From Streptomyces sp. NBC_00154 (lineage in GTDB: Bacteria; Actinomycetota; Actinomycetes; Streptomycetales; Streptomycetaceae), in NCBI RefSeq assembly GCF_026342835.1, contig NZ_JAPEMI010000001.1:1680501-1744500 (forward strand): a DNA stretch of 64,000 nt, given 5' to 3'. The notes under the pieces are model-generated. The model made no database searches and was not told the origin of the DNA. It saw nothing but the letters and a program-made list of their open reading frames with translations. Shown one piece after another: positions 1 to 10,541 of the stretch; the stretch's first letter is position 1; the number at the start of each line of letters is the position of its first letter. The position numbers and the translations under genes were made by a program.

Positions 1-3000
1 CTCGTCGACGAGATCTACCAGCAGTACCTCCAGGATCCCAATTCGGTCGATCGCGCCTGGTGGGACTTCTTCGCCGACTACAAGCCGGGTACGTCCGGCA
101 CGGCGGACAAGCCCGTTCCCGGCGCCGCAGCCGCGGGGGCTGCGGTAACTCCGGCCCCGGCTGCCACCGCACCGGCGCAGACCGACCACGCCGCACCGGC
201 CGCTCCGGCGCAGCCCGTGGCCCAGGCTCCGGCTCCGGCCGCCGCACCCGCCGCTCCGGCGGCGCCCGCGGTTGCCGCACCCGCTGCCCCGGCCGCTCCG
301 GCCGCTCCGGCGAAGGCCGCGCCCGCGGCACCCGCCGCACCGGCAGCCGCGAAGGCCCCCGCCAAGGCGGCCCCGGCCACCGCGGCGGCCGAGGGCCCCG
401 AGTACGTGACGCTGCGCGGTCCGTCCGCCGCCGTTGCGAAGAACATGAACGCCTCGCTGGAGCTGCCGACGGCCACGTCCGTCCGCGCCGTCCCGGTGAA
501 GCTGCTCTTCGACAACCGCATCGTCATCAACAACCACCTCAAGCGCGCCCGCGGCGGGAAGATCTCCTTCACGCACCTCATCGGGTACGCGATGGTGCAG
601 GCCCTCAAGGCCATGCCGTCGATGAACTACTCCTTCGCGGAGAAGGACGGCAAGCCGACCCTGGTCAAGCCGGAGCACGTCAACCTCGGTCTGGCCATCG
701 ACCTGGTGAAGCCGAACGGCGACCGCCAGCTGGTCGTCGCGGCCATCAAGAAGGCCGAGACGCTCAACTTCTTCGAGTTCTGGCAGGCGTACGAGGACAT
801 CGTCCGCCGCGCCCGCATCGGCAAGCTCGGCATGGACGACTTCACCGGAGTCACCGCCTCGCTGACCAACCCCGGCGGCATCGGCACCGTCCACTCGGTG
901 CCCCGCCTGATGCCCGGCCAGGGCCTCATCATGGGTGTCGGCGCGATGGACTACCCGGCGGAGTTCCAGGGCACCTCCCAGGACACCCTGAACAAGCTGG
1001 GCATCTCGAAGGTCATGACGCTGACCTCGACGTACGACCACCGGGTCATCCAGGGCGCCGCCTCCGGCGAGTTCCTGCGGATCCTGGCCCAGCTGCTGCT
1101 CGGCGAGAACGAGTTCTACGACGAGATCTTCAAGGCGCTGCGCATCCCCTACGAGCCGGTCCGCTGGCTCAAGGACATCGACGCCTCGCACGACGACGAC
1201 GTCACCAAGGCCGCGCGGGTCTTCGAGCTGATCCACTCCTACCGGGTCCGCGGTCACGTCATGGCCGACACCGACCCGCTGGAGTACCGCCAGCGCAAGC
1301 ACCCCGACCTGGACATCACCGAGCACGGCCTCACCCTGTGGGACCTGGAGCGGGACTTCGCGGTCGGCGGTTTCGCCGGCAAGACGATGATGAAGCTCCG
1401 CGACATCCTCGGTGTGCTGCGTGAGTCGTACTGCCGCACCACCGGCATCGAGTTCATGCACATCCAGGACCCGAAGCAGCGCAAGTGGCTCCAGGACCGG
1501 GTGGAGCGTCCGCGCCCGAAGCCGGAGCGCGAGGAGCAGCTGCGGATCCTGCGCCGCCTCAACGCCGCCGAGGCGTTCGAGACGTTCCTGCAGACCAAGT
1601 ACGTCGGCCAGAAGCGGTTCTCGCTGGAGGGCGGCGAGTCCGTCATCCCGCTGCTCGACGCCGTCATCGACTCCGCAGCCGAGGCCCGCCTCGACGAGGT
1701 CGTCATCGGCATGGCCCACCGCGGCCGGCTGAACGTCCTGGCGAACATCGTCGGCAAGTCGTACGCGCAGATCTTCCGGGAGTTCGAGGGCAACCTCGAC
1801 CCGCGGTCGATGCACGGCTCCGGCGACGTGAAGTACCACCTGGGCGCCGAGGGCACCTTCACCGGCCTGGACGGCGAGCAGATCAAGGTCTCGCTGGCCG
1901 CCAACCCCTCGCACCTGGAGGCGGTCGACCCGGTCCTGGAAGGCATCGCCCGCGCCAAGCAGGACATCATCAACAAGGGCGGCACGGACTTCACGGTCCT
2001 GCCTGTCGCGCTCCACGGCGACGCGGCCTTCGCGGGCCAGGGCGTCGTCGCCGAGACGCTCAACATGTCGCAGCTGCGCGGCTACCGCACCGGTGGCACC
2101 GTGCACGTGGTGATCAACAACCAGGTCGGCTTCACCGCCGCCCCTGAGTCGTCGCGTTCCTCGATGTACGCCACCGACGTGGCGCGCATGATCGAGGCGC
2201 CGATCATCCACGTCAACGGCGACGACCCCGAGGCCGTCGTCCGGGTGGCCCGTCTCGCCTTCGAGTTCCGCCAGGCGTTCAACAAGGACGTCGTGATCGA
2301 CCTCATCTGCTACCGCCGCCGCGGTCACAACGAGGGCGACAACCCGGAGTTCACCAACCCGCAGATGTACACCCTGATCGACAAGAAGCGCTCGGTGCGC
2401 AAGCTGTACACCGAGTCGCTCATCGGTCGCGGCGACATCACGCTGGAAGAGGCCGAGCAGGCGCTCCAGGACTTCCAGGGCCAGCTGGAGAAGGTCTTCG
2501 CGGAGGTCCGCGAAGCCACCTCGGCTCCGGCTCAGACCCATGTCCCGGACGTGCAGCCCGAGTTCCCGGTCGCCGTCACCACCGCGGTCTCCCAGGAGGT
2601 CGTGAAGCGGATCGCCGAGTCCCAGGTCAACATCCCGGAGCGGATCACGGTCCACCCGCGCCTGATGCCGCAGATGCAGCGCCGTGCCGCCTCGGTGGAG
2701 AACGGCACGATCGACTGGGGCATGGGCGAGACCCTGGCCATCGGTTCGCTGCTGATGGAGGGCACTCCGGTCCGGCTCGCCGGCCAGGACACCCGCCGCG
2801 GCACCTTCGGTCAGCGTCACGCGGTCCTCGTCGACCAGGTGACCGGCGAGGACTACACCCCGCTGCTCTACCTCGCCGACGACCAGGCCCGTTACAACGT
2901 CTACGACTCGCTGCTCTCCGAGTACGCGGCGATGGGCTTCGAGTACGGCTACTCGCTGGCCCGCCCGGAGTCGCTGGTCATCTGGGAGGCCCAGTTCGGT

Positions 3001-3759
3001 GACTTCGTCAACGGCGCGCAGACCGTCGTCGACGAGTTCATCTCCTCGGCCGAGCAGAAGTGGGGCCAGACCTCCGGCGTCACGCTGCTCCTGCCGCACG
3101 GCCACGAGGGCCAGGGCCCGGACCACTCGTCCGCCCGCCCGGAGCGCTTCCTCCAGATGTGCGCGCAGGACAACATGACGGTCGCCATGCCGACGCTGCC
3201 GTCGAACTACTTCCACCTCCTGCGGTGGCAGGTGCACAACCCGCACCACAAGCCGCTGATCGTCTTCACCCCGAAGTCGATGCTCCGTCTCAAGGCGGCG
3301 GCGTCGAAGGTGGAGGAGTTCACCACCGGCGGCTTCCGCCCGGTGATCGGCGACGACTCGGTCGACCCGAACGCGGTCCGCAAGGTCGTCTTCTGCGCCG
3401 GCAAGGTCTACTACGACCTGGAGGCCGAGCGCGAGAAGCGCGGTGTCACGGACACGGCGATCATCCGTCTGGAGCGCCTGTACCCGCTGCCGGGTGCCGA
3501 GCTCCAGGCCGAGATCGCCAAGTACCCGAACGCCGAGAAGTACCTGTGGGCCCAGGAGGAGCCGGCCAACCAGGGCGCCTGGCCGTTCATCGCCCTGAAC
3601 CTGATCGACCACCTGGACCTGGCCGTCGGCGCCGACGTCCCGCACGGTGAGCGCCTGCGCCGCATCTCGCGGCCGCACGGCTCGTCCCCGGCGGTCGGCT
3701 CGGCCAAGCGGCACCAGGCGGAGCAGGCTCAGCTGGTCGCCGAGGTCTTCGAGGCCTGA
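1..3759 (+). CDS. kgd: Multifunctional 2-oxoglutarate decarboxylase/dehydrogenase (E1o-E2o fusion), 5' end outside window
   Basis: TCA-cycle enzyme that decarboxylates 2-oxoglutarate with thiamine diphosphate. The frame is open from base 1, so the first few codons are missing; 1252 residues are visible. They begin with the conserved N-terminal segment ([19 protein letters not shown]), followed by a long Ala/Pro linker (about residues 60-125), an E2-type acyltransferase domain (about 134-370) with the catalytic H-x-x-x-D signature (YDHRVIQG), and then the full E1o domain ([18 protein letters not shown]). The E1/E2 fusion is the actinobacterial form. It stands alone with its own terminator. Function is secure; only the start is unseen. 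Confidence 0.97.
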   Translation, partial: LVDEIYQQYLQDPNSVDRAWWDFFADYKPGTSGTADKPVPGAAAAGAAVTPAPAATAPAQTDHAAPAAPAQPVAQAPAPAAAPAAPAAPAVAAPAAPAAPAAPAKAAPAAPAAPAAAKAPAKAAPATAAAEGPEYVTLRGPSAAVAKNMNASLELPTATSVRAVPVKLLFDNRIVINNHLKRARGGKISFTHLIGYAMVQALKAMPSMNYSFAEKDGKPTLVKPEHVNLGLAIDLVKPNGDRQLVVAAIKKAETLNFFEFWQAYEDIVRRARIGKLGMDDFTGVTASLTNPGGIGTVHSVPRLMPGQGLIMGVGAMDYPAEFQGTSQDTLNKLGISKVMTLTSTYDHRVIQGAASGEFLRILAQLLLGENEFYDEIFKALRIPYEPVRWLKDIDASHDDDVTKAARVFELIHSYRVRGHVMADTDPLEYRQRKHPDLDITEHGLTLWDLERDFAVGGFAGKTMMKLRDILGVLRESYCRTTGIEFMHIQDPKQRKWLQDRVERPRPKPEREEQLRILRRLNAAEAFETFLQTKYVGQKRFSLEGGESVIPLLDAVIDSAAEARLDEVVIGMAHRGRLNVLANIVGKSYAQIFREFEGNLDPRSMHGSGDVKYHLGAEGTFTGLDGEQIKVSLAANPSHLEAVDPVLEGIARAKQDIINKGGTDFTVLPVALHGDAAFAGQGVVAETLNMSQLRGYRTGGTVHVVINNQVGFTAAPESSRSSMYATDVARMIEAPIIHVNGDDPEAVVRVARLAFEFRQAFNKDVVIDLICYRRRGHNEGDNPEFTNPQMYTLIDKKRSVRKLYTESLIGRGDITLEEAEQALQDFQGQLEKVFAEVREATSAPAQTHVPDVQPEFPVAVTTAVSQEVVKRIAESQVNIPERITVHPRLMPQMQRRAASVENGTIDWGMGETLAIGSLLMEGTPVRLAGQDTRRGTFGQRHAVLVDQVTGEDYTPLLYLADDQARYNVYDSLLSEYAAMGFEYGYSLARPESLVIWEAQFGDFVNGAQTVVDEFISSAEQKWGQTSGVTLLLPHGHEGQGPDHSSARPERFLQMCAQDNMTVAMPTLPSNYFHLLRWQVHNPHHKPLIVFTPKSMLRLKAAASKVEEFTTGGFRPVIGDDSVDPNAVRKVVFCAGKVYYDLEAEREKRGVTDTAIIRLERLYPLPGAELQAEIAKYPNAEKYLWAQEEPANQGAWPFIALNLIDHLDLAVGADVPHGERLRRISRPHGSSPAVGSAKRHQAEQAQLVAEVFEA

Positions 3760-3777
3760 TCAGCGGCTGTACGAACC

Positions 3778-3819
3778 GGAGGGCCCGGCCCCGCGAGTGA
3801 TCGCGGGACCGGGCCCTCC
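3778..3819. terminator. Bidirectional hairpin terminator after kgd
   Basis: A long GC stem, GGAGGGCCCGG and CCGGGCCCTCC at the base, with an inner CCCGCGA/TCGCGGG stem and GTGA loop. It lies between the kgd stop and the stop of the convergent fxsT1 gene, so it can serve both. No T-tract, as is common in Streptomyces. Confidence 0.85.
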
Positions 3820-3842
3820 GGCGTGTGCGGGGTGAGCGGGTC

Positions 3843-6800
3843 TCAGATGATCATCGGCTCGAAGTCCCAGAACGGGCGGTTCCCGGCACCTGCCGCCGAG
3901 TCGGCCGACCGGCAGGCCACGGTCAGCGGGTGGTCCGGGCCAAGGACGGCGGTGGCTCTCGGACCGGTCTCCCAGGCCAGTTCTCGCGCGGCTGTCGCCC
4001 GACCGCTCCGCATCCGTACGAGCCGCGCGTTCAGCGAGCACCCGATCGTCCACGGATGGTTCGCCCCGACCGCTTCGGCCATCAGGGTGCGGGCCCGCTC
4101 GATCTCGTAGCTCGCGGCCTGCCGGTCGCCGAGGTCCCACCGCATCAGGGCCAGATTGCCCTCCACACCGATGGTGTAGGGATGGCTCTCGCCGAGCATC
4201 CGCCGGTAGCCCGCCACCACCAGCTCGTGCAGCAGCAGCGCCTGCCGGGGTTCGCCCGCCTGCCGTTCCGCGCAGGCGACGCTCGCGGTGATCAGGAGGG
4301 TGAGCGGGTCGTGCTCCCCGAGCAGGCGCAGACAGCGTTCCCTGGTCCCGGTCAGCGACGGCAGAGCCGCCGTGGGTCCCTGCTGGGCGTGCTGACAGAG
4401 CGCCAGGTTGAACTGGGCACGCAGCGTCTGCGGGTTGTTGTCGCCCATCCACCGCAGATGGCGCCGGACCGTGGCGTCCAGTGCGGCCCCCGCCTCCCGG
4501 TAGCGGCCCAGCAGGCGCAGGTCGATGGCGAGGTTGATCTCCGAGTACATCGTGGCGGACGCGTTCGCCGGCAGTACGGACCGGCGCAGTTCCAGGGTGC
4601 GCATGTCCTGCTCCAGGGCCTCCGCGTACCGCCCGAGGAGCCTCAGCGAGACGGCGAGGTTGTTCTCCGCGTTGAGCGTTCGGGGGTCCTCCTGGCCCAG
4701 AACCTGACGATCGCGGTCCCGGATGGAGACGGAGAGATCCAGCGCCTCCTGGTAACGGCCGAGCGCCCGCAGGTCGGCGGCGAGTCCGCCCGCCGCGCGC
4801 AGATGCTCCAGGTCCAGTTCGCCGCGCTCGGCCCCCAGGGAGTCGGCGGTCGCGCGCTCCACCTGTTCGCTGGCGCGGTAGTCGCCGGTGGCACGCAGCA
4901 GATTGGCGTAGTGATGGCGGAGGTCCCAGATACGCGGGTGAGCGGGGCCGAGCAGGGCCTGCCAGGAGGCCATGGCCGGTGCGGCGAACCTGACTCCACT
5001 GCCGTACTCTCCCGAAAGGTACATGTAGCGAAGGCAGTTGAGGACCAGCTGCTGCACCAGCGGATCGGTGCTCTCCAGGACCCCCGCCCACTTCAGATGG
5101 GGCGTGAGTGCCGCATAGGCGGGCCACAGGCGGGTGTCGGCGGGGAGCCCGGGATCAGCGGTGGCCAGGGCGTGCCGGGCGGCGTCGCGGTAGACCGCCC
5201 ATGCGTCGTCGGGTATGCCTCCGCGTACCAACTGGTGAACCATGCGGTGGATCTGGAGGGCTTCGCCGTTCCCCGCCCCCTCCGCGGACGGCGACGGGTC
5301 GGTGTCCAGACGGACGGCCGAGTGACGCAGCAGACGACGCAGCGCACGGTCGCGGCGGTCTTCGTCCGCGAGCGGGCCGGGCATGCTGATGCCGTTCAGC
5401 AGGCGTACAGGCAGGGAGCCGGGCGCGAAGAAGGTGCAGAGCCGGAGCAGGTCGATGGCTTCCGGGTCCGTCTCGTCGAGCCTGTTCAGCTGGATCGACC
5501 AGCCGGTCCAGAAGGCGAGCGGGTAGTCGGCGGAGATCTTGATCGCGTCCTGGTCGGTGCCGCGTTCCAGGAGTTCGATGTACTGGTCGACGGACATGTC
5601 GGAGTCGTTGAGCCAGCCCGCCGTCTGGTCGAGCAGCAGCGGAAGGTCCTCCAGCGCGTCGGCCAGCCGGTCGGCCCCGTCGAAGGTCAGCCGGGGTGCC
5701 CGGTTCCGTACGAAGGCGAGCGACTCCGCCCGGGTGTAGACCGGGACCTCGACGAGGGCGCTGCCCTGGTCGCGCCACTCCGGGTTGCGCGATGTGATCA
5801 GCACATGTCCCGGGCCGGTGGGCACCAGGTCCTGCACCTGGTCGGGTTCGTCGGCACCGTCCAGGACCAGCAGCCAGCGGCTGTACGGGTCGCCGTGCCG
5901 CAGCGCGTGCTGCACCGCCCGCAGCCGTTCGCCGTACTCCGGTCCCGTCGAGAGACGCAGTTCCGGCGCGAGCTGTCCGAGCTGTCTCCGGAGCACAGCG
6001 CGGTGGTCGGCGGGGACCCACCACACGACGTCGTACTCGGAGCCGAACCGGTAGACGTACTCCACGGCCAGCTGCGTCTTGCCGACGCCGGACATGCCGT
6101 GCAGAGTCACGACGCCCGCACCGGGGCCGGTACCCCGAAGGGCGCGGTGGGCGCTACCGAGCAGCTCCTCGCGGCCGGTGAACCGGGTGTTGCGGCGCGG
6201 TACGCCGCCCCACACCTCAGGGGTGTCGAGCGGGAACCGCGGACCCGCAGCCGTCGCATCGACCTCGGGCAGCGGGTCGGCGGGGAGACCGAGACGGGCG
6301 AGCAGCCGCCGCTCGGCCTCGTCGGCACCGACGTCGGTCAGGTCGGCCGCCTCGAAGACCGACGTGGCACCGGGCAGTGCGGAGGTGGTGACGGTGACAG
6401 CGGCGAAGCGGTCCGGATCGGGGACGACGACCTCGCGCAGCGCCCGGTTCCACTCGTCGTGGCTGCGCGTACCGAGCTGGAAGTACCAGTCGCTGAGGAT
6501 GACGAGCACCCGGCCACGGGCCGGGGTCAGGTCCCGCAGGGTCTCCTCCAGCGGCACCTCGACCGGCGGGTCCCACCGCTGCTGGACGACCGTCACCCCG
6601 CGCCGCTCCAGACGGTCCCCGATCCAGGCTGCCCAGGCCTGGTTGAAACCGGCGAAGCTGATGGTGACGGCCTCTGCCTCGGGTGGGAGCGCCTTCTCCG
6701 AAGCGTCCGCGGCCAGAGCGGGGTTCTCCGGTTCCGAGGGCTGCGTACGAGCACCGCGCTCTTCCGTGCGGCGGCCCAGGCCGGTGTACCTCTCCAGGAA

Positions 6801-7349
6801 CGCGCGCAGCAGTCCCGTCCTGCGGTGCGGCGCGCCCGCCGTGGTGTCGGGCTCGGTCCAGTCCCCCACCGGGAGCTCCCCGGCCCGCCGGGCGGCGGGG
6901 GCGGGTCCTCCGGGTGCCACCGGTACGTGTCCGCGGGCCGGCCTGGGCGACGCCCCGCCCGGCCCGGCCGATTCCCTGATGCGGCAGGGGAGTTCGGCCT
7001 TGCGGACCGACGTCCCCCATTGGTTGGAAATGGTCAGCCGCAGCATCGCGGGACCGGTGGCCGCGCCCGTCGTCACGATGAACCGCGCCGGGCCGTACGT
7101 ACCACCGAATCGGTGCAGTACGACGCCGGGGTCGTCGAGCACCTCACAGACGAAGTACGGGGCACCGTCGAGCGAGACGCTGAAGGCCAGTTCCTCCTCC
7201 TCGTACGGCCAGGCCTCGCTGTCCTCCTCGTTCCGGGCGTTGAGCGGGCCACGTAGATCGACGCTGACGTAATGGACCAGTCCGGCCTCCACCTCACGCA
7301 GCCAGCCGACGACCGGCTCGATCAACAGGGGTCGCTCGTCATTGCTCAT
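3843..7349 (-). CDS. FxSxx-COOH system TIR-like/NB-ARC/TPR protein, copy 1 (FxsT1)
   Basis: 1168-residue STAND-type protein. An N-terminal beta-rich region (about 1-130) and a low-complexity linker come first and are absent from copy 2. A TIR/SEFIR-like domain starts near residue 226 (VTISFAGFNQAWAAW), then an NB-ARC ATPase with P-loop GMSGVGKT near 416-423, then about ten tetratricopeptide repeats rich in RALGRYQEAL-type units to the end. The protein ends NRPFWDFEPMII, nearly the same tail as copy 2. The start ATG overlaps the end of the CHAT gene by 11 nt, so the two are probably translationally coupled. By analogy with STAND proteins, ligand sensing by TPRs would drive NTP-dependent assembly; the output here is inferred, not shown. 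The TIR-like part lacks an evident NADase proof, so I call it TIR-like only. Confidence 0.88.
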   Translation of the reverse strand: MSNDERPLLIEPVVGWLREVEAGLVHYVSVDLRGPLNARNEEDSEAWPYEEEELAFSVSLDGAPYFVCEVLDDPGVVLHRFGGTYGPARFIVTTGAATGPAMLRLTISNQWGTSVRKAELPCRIRESAGPGGASPRPARGHVPVAPGGPAPAARRAGELPVGDWTEPDTTAGAPHRRTGLLRAFLERYTGLGRRTEERGARTQPSEPENPALAADASEKALPPEAEAVTISFAGFNQAWAAWIGDRLERRGVTVVQQRWDPPVEVPLEETLRDLTPARGRVLVILSDWYFQLGTRSHDEWNRALREVVVPDPDRFAAVTVTTSALPGATSVFEAADLTDVGADEAERRLLARLGLPADPLPEVDATAAGPRFPLDTPEVWGGVPRRNTRFTGREELLGSAHRALRGTGPGAGVVTLHGMSGVGKTQLAVEYVYRFGSEYDVVWWVPADHRAVLRRQLGQLAPELRLSTGPEYGERLRAVQHALRHGDPYSRWLLVLDGADEPDQVQDLVPTGPGHVLITSRNPEWRDQGSALVEVPVYTRAESLAFVRNRAPRLTFDGADRLADALEDLPLLLDQTAGWLNDSDMSVDQYIELLERGTDQDAIKISADYPLAFWTGWSIQLNRLDETDPEAIDLLRLCTFFAPGSLPVRLLNGISMPGPLADEDRRDRALRRLLRHSAVRLDTDPSPSAEGAGNGEALQIHRMVHQLVRGGIPDDAWAVYRDAARHALATADPGLPADTRLWPAYAALTPHLKWAGVLESTDPLVQQLVLNCLRYMYLSGEYGSGVRFAAPAMASWQALLGPAHPRIWDLRHHYANLLRATGDYRASEQVERATADSLGAERGELDLEHLRAAGGLAADLRALGRYQEALDLSVSIRDRDRQVLGQEDPRTLNAENNLAVSLRLLGRYAEALEQDMRTLELRRSVLPANASATMYSEINLAIDLRLLGRYREAGAALDATVRRHLRWMGDNNPQTLRAQFNLALCQHAQQGPTAALPSLTGTRERCLRLLGEHDPLTLLITASVACAERQAGEPRQALLLHELVVAGYRRMLGESHPYTIGVEGNLALMRWDLGDRQAASYEIERARTLMAEAVGANHPWTIGCSLNARLVRMRSGRATAARELAWETGPRATAVLGPDHPLTVACRSADSAAGAGNRPFWDFEPMII

Positions 7350-8640
7350 AATGCGCCCCCTCCCACGCGTTCGGGCCGTGCTCGTACCGGCCGGTGAGAC
7401 GCAGTGTGCTGAGCGGATGCCCGTAGTACTGGAACATCAGGCTGTAGAGCAGGCGCAGGACACTTTCCTGTCCGCTCCTGTCGAGCCGGCCGTCGTCCCG
7501 GACCAGGAGCGGGACCCCACCGGCGGCGTGGAATTCTTCGAGCGCCCCGGCGCGGAAGGCGCGCAGCGCGCGGGCCACCGGGCGGGTGGGGTCCTCGGTC
7601 ACCGTCTCGACGAGTTGCCGGATCAGTTCGCGTGCCTCGCTGTCGCCGACCTTTCCCGCGGTGACGATGCAGCCGCCCGCCCCCTTGCCGAGGAAGATCT
7701 CGGTGAAGCCCCGCAGGTACTGTCTGCCGTCGCCGTCGTAGTCGAGGAAGCGCCCGGAGTGGCAGGCGTTGAGACAGACCAGCGAGCCGTCCCTGCGCAG
7801 CAGGGTCATCTCGTGGTCGCTGTACTCGGCCCAGGTCACATCGGCGAGGGTGAGTTTGCTGAGCTGTTCGGCGAAAGTGCCGTGGCAGCCCATGTAGACC
7901 AGGCCGGTCGGCTCGGCGGTGTGTTCGTTCAGGCTGCGCAGAAAGCCGACGATGCCGGAGTGCGGCCTGTGGTCGTACCCGTGGAAGACCTTCATGTCGG
8001 AGCGCATGTCCCGGTGGAAGTAGCCGAGCACACCACCGGTCGGGGCGGCCACCTCCGTCGGAAAGTCGTCCCGGCCCTCGACCACGTCGAGCCAGCGTGT
8101 CATGTCGACGAGCGCCCCCAGCAGCCCGCCGGGAAGCCCGGTCTGCGGGGTGGTGGGCAGGGTCAGTGCCTCCCAGGGCAGGTCGAAGCCGGTCTGGTCG
8201 AGGATCACCACCTGGAGTTCTTCACCGTGGACTTCCCGGCATCGGTTTATCCAGGTGGTCAGCGGGCTCTGGTTCCGGGACCAGCGGCGGATGGACCGGA
8301 GCAGCTCGGACGGCGGTTCCCCGCCCTGGCGGGCGTTGCTGAGGCTGATCGCCTGTGGCCGCCGCTGGCTCTCGCCCGATGTGTACGGGAGCTTCGGAAC
8401 GCCGGGGCACCATGCTTCGAAGCCGAAGGCCTCCGGCCCGCCGGGCGGCGCGTGGTGACGCCTCACCCTGATGCGTGCGTACGTCGTGGCCGGGGACTGC
8501 TTGGCGTGCGCCAGCATTGCGCCGAGCCCCAGCGGGTGCCCCGTCCGCGCCCCGTCAGGTACCGGCGTCCGCGACGCAGGCAGCACCTGCCCCGCCAGTC
8601 GGCTGAGGCGCCGGATCGCGCCTGACGGCTCATCGAGCAC
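7339..8640 (-). CDS. CHAT-domain caspase-like cysteine protease
   Basis: 433 residues starting at GTG. The C-terminal half is a CHAT (caspase HetF-associated) peptidase: the PWEAL strand at about 155-159, catalytic His253 in YMGCHGT and catalytic Cys293 in CLNACHSGR, so the dyad is intact. The N-terminal about 130 residues are uncharacterised and carry no recognisable repeats. The start overlaps the upstream vWA gene by 11 nt and the stop overlaps fxsT1 by 11 nt, placing it tightly in cassette B. CHAT proteases act as effectors in several bacterial defence and cell-death systems; here it is the likely effector controlled by FxsT1 or by the AAA+/vWA pair. Its substrate is unknown. Confidence 0.9.
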   Translation of the reverse strand: MLDEPSGAIRRLSRLAGQVLPASRTPVPDGARTGHPLGLGAMLAHAKQSPATTYARIRVRRHHAPPGGPEAFGFEAWCPGVPKLPYTSGESQRRPQAISLSNARQGGEPPSELLRSIRRWSRNQSPLTTWINRCREVHGEELQVVILDQTGFDLPWEALTLPTTPQTGLPGGLLGALVDMTRWLDVVEGRDDFPTEVAAPTGGVLGYFHRDMRSDMKVFHGYDHRPHSGIVGFLRSLNEHTAEPTGLVYMGCHGTFAEQLSKLTLADVTWAEYSDHEMTLLRRDGSLVCLNACHSGRFLDYDGDGRQYLRGFTEIFLGKGAGGCIVTAGKVGDSEARELIRQLVETVTEDPTRPVARALRAFRAGALEEFHAAGGVPLLVRDDGRLDRSGQESVLRLLYSLMFQYYGHPLSTLRLTGRYEHGPNAWEGAHYEQ

Positions 8641-10534
8641 GGATCACCGCCTCGTCCTCGGGCCGCCCCGCGACGACGCTTCCGTGGAGGGCGTCGGCGA
8701 GGTCCGCAGGCAGTCCGGTGTACGGCTGACGGCCCGGGTCGACGACCACGCAGTGCAACTGGGTCCGGCCCATGGAGCCGATCCGGCCGGCGGCGGCCAG
8801 CGCGTCCTCGATCCCGGCGCGCCCCACGGCGTCTGCGTCCTGCCGGCCGCGGTGGGAGGCGGCCAGCGGCACATTGCCCCGACCGTCGGTGACCACCACC
8901 AGCAGCGCTTCGACGAGTCCGGCACGGTGGTGCTGGAATGCGCGGCGCAGGGCGTGTCCGGCCTGGTCGAGGCCGTGGGCGAGAGGGGTTGCGCGGCCGG
9001 ACCGGCGGGCCAGTGCGAGGGCGATGCGCGGGTCGCGGGTGGAGCGGGCGGCGAAGGAGTCGGCCCGCAGTTCGTGCGCTGCGCCCAGGCCGCCGACTTC
9101 GACGATGTGGACGGACGCCCGGGTGACGTAAGCCCACTGCAGGAAGGGGTCGAACACTTCGTGCCAGTCCCAGTCCTCGTGACAGGTGTGGTCGACCACG
9201 AGGGTGAGCATCCGTACGGGTTCGGGCGCCCTGACATAGCCCCGCAGATCCTGGGGGGCTATCACCAACCGGTCCTGTTCGCCGCGTACCGCCCGGTACT
9301 TGGTCGCTTCCATCGCCGTACGGACCGGGGCGAGGTCCCACAGGTCGCGGGCGCGCCGCACCCCGACGACGGCGCCGCGGGCGACCCGGGTCCCGGCGGT
9401 GCGCCGGGTGGGGGTGTGCAGAGCGGTTCCTTCAGGCCGCGGGCCGACGGTGTCCTCCGGGTAGGGAAGAGAGCCGGGCGTCCGGTCACCCGGGACCGGG
9501 ACCGGTCCGATGGGTACGGCGGGGCCCGAATCGTGGACCGGCACGGCCTGCGGACTGTGCCCGCCCTGGGCCGGGTGGTGCCCGGGTGACGGATGGTCGC
9601 GGCGAGGCTGCGGAACATCGGGAACGGCCGGGCCGGGCGCCACCTCGGGCGCGGCAGCCGGGCGATGAACGGTGATGAGGCGGATCAGGCGGGCCGCCCG
9701 CTCCACATGGTTGGCCGTGACCTGGACGCCGGAGGCGGTCCCGCGGCCGGCGGTGCCCTCTTCGGCATCGTCCAGCCGGGCAAGGGCGCGGGCGATACGG
9801 GCCAGGGCGAGCGGTCTGCGGAGCCCGGTGTCATCCCGGTCGTCCAGGAGTTCCAGCACCCGTGGGGCGACCTCGGCGCCGAGTCGGGCGGGCGGTCCGG
9901 GGGCGGCCCGCCCGAGTACTGCGGCCCAGGAGGCGGGGAGCTGGCCGAGAGGGTCGGCTCCCGGGCGCAGCTGCATATCCGGGACGGCGAGGCGTACCGG
10001 GAAACGGTCCAGGAGATGCGGCGAGATCAGCTCGACGTCCTCGGTGCGGCAGACGGCCAGCCAGCGGGCGCGGGGCCGCCATCGGCACCGCAGCCCGGAG
10101 TGCTCGACCGTGGCCGTGTCGGCTCCGAGGAGCTGGACGGCGGCGCGCATCCCGGGCACGCTGAGCCGGGCCAGATCGGGCACGACGACGAGCGAGGGGC
10201 CGGTTCGGGCGTCGACGAGCGGCCCGGGTTCAACGGTGAATTCGATGCCGTGGGCGCCCCGGCGGACTCGGGGCCGTAACCACAGGTCCTCGTCGACGGT
10301 GGCCGCATTGAGCGTCGTACGGTCCACGTCGGCGCCCGGCGGCTGTCCAGCGGCCCGACCGAGCAGCCCCGAGAACACCGCGGTGACGGCGGTGAGGTGT
10401 TCCGGTCGCAGGTCGAAGAGCAGCACACCGGACAATCCCGGTTCGAGCACGGCACAGACGAGTGCGGTGAGCAGCCTCGCGCTCGGATCGTCGTGGTCCG
10501 CGAAGTCCGTGTTCTGCGTCGGCCGGGTGGGCAT
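8630..10534 (-). CDS. Magnesium-chelatase D-like protein with degenerate AAA and C-terminal vWA domain
   Basis: 634 residues. The N-terminal about 250 residues resemble the inactive AAA region of BchD-type subunits (no Walker A seen; RFPVRLAVPD and ARIARALARLDD match the lid region). A Pro-rich linker follows (about 290-370). The C-terminal region is a vWA fold with the BchD-like strand VVVTDGRGNVP, but the first metal site reads VVDHTCH instead of D-x-S-x-S. It follows the BchI-like gene after a 7-nt gap with GAGG as ribosome site. It probably forms a ring with that ATPase and presents substrates or the CHAT protease. It is not a chlorophyll gene: no tetrapyrrole genes are near. Confidence 0.82.
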   Translation of the reverse strand: MPTRPTQNTDFADHDDPSARLLTALVCAVLEPGLSGVLLFDLRPEHLTAVTAVFSGLLGRAAGQPPGADVDRTTLNAATVDEDLWLRPRVRRGAHGIEFTVEPGPLVDARTGPSLVVVPDLARLSVPGMRAAVQLLGADTATVEHSGLRCRWRPRARWLAVCRTEDVELISPHLLDRFPVRLAVPDMQLRPGADPLGQLPASWAAVLGRAAPGPPARLGAEVAPRVLELLDDRDDTGLRRPLALARIARALARLDDAEEGTAGRGTASGVQVTANHVERAARLIRLITVHRPAAAPEVAPGPAVPDVPQPRRDHPSPGHHPAQGGHSPQAVPVHDSGPAVPIGPVPVPGDRTPGSLPYPEDTVGPRPEGTALHTPTRRTAGTRVARGAVVGVRRARDLWDLAPVRTAMEATKYRAVRGEQDRLVIAPQDLRGYVRAPEPVRMLTLVVDHTCHEDWDWHEVFDPFLQWAYVTRASVHIVEVGGLGAAHELRADSFAARSTRDPRIALALARRSGRATPLAHGLDQAGHALRRAFQHHRAGLVEALLVVVTDGRGNVPLAASHRGRQDADAVGRAGIEDALAAAGRIGSMGRTQLHCVVVDPGRQPYTGLPADLADALHGSVVAGRPEDEAVIRAR

Positions 10535-10541
10535 CGACGCC

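Noticed and set aside
3825..7256. Very long open frame opposite fxsT1
   Set aside because: Antisense shadow: high GC keeps it open. No ribosome site or domain, and the minus strand has clear TIR, NB-ARC and TPR motifs.
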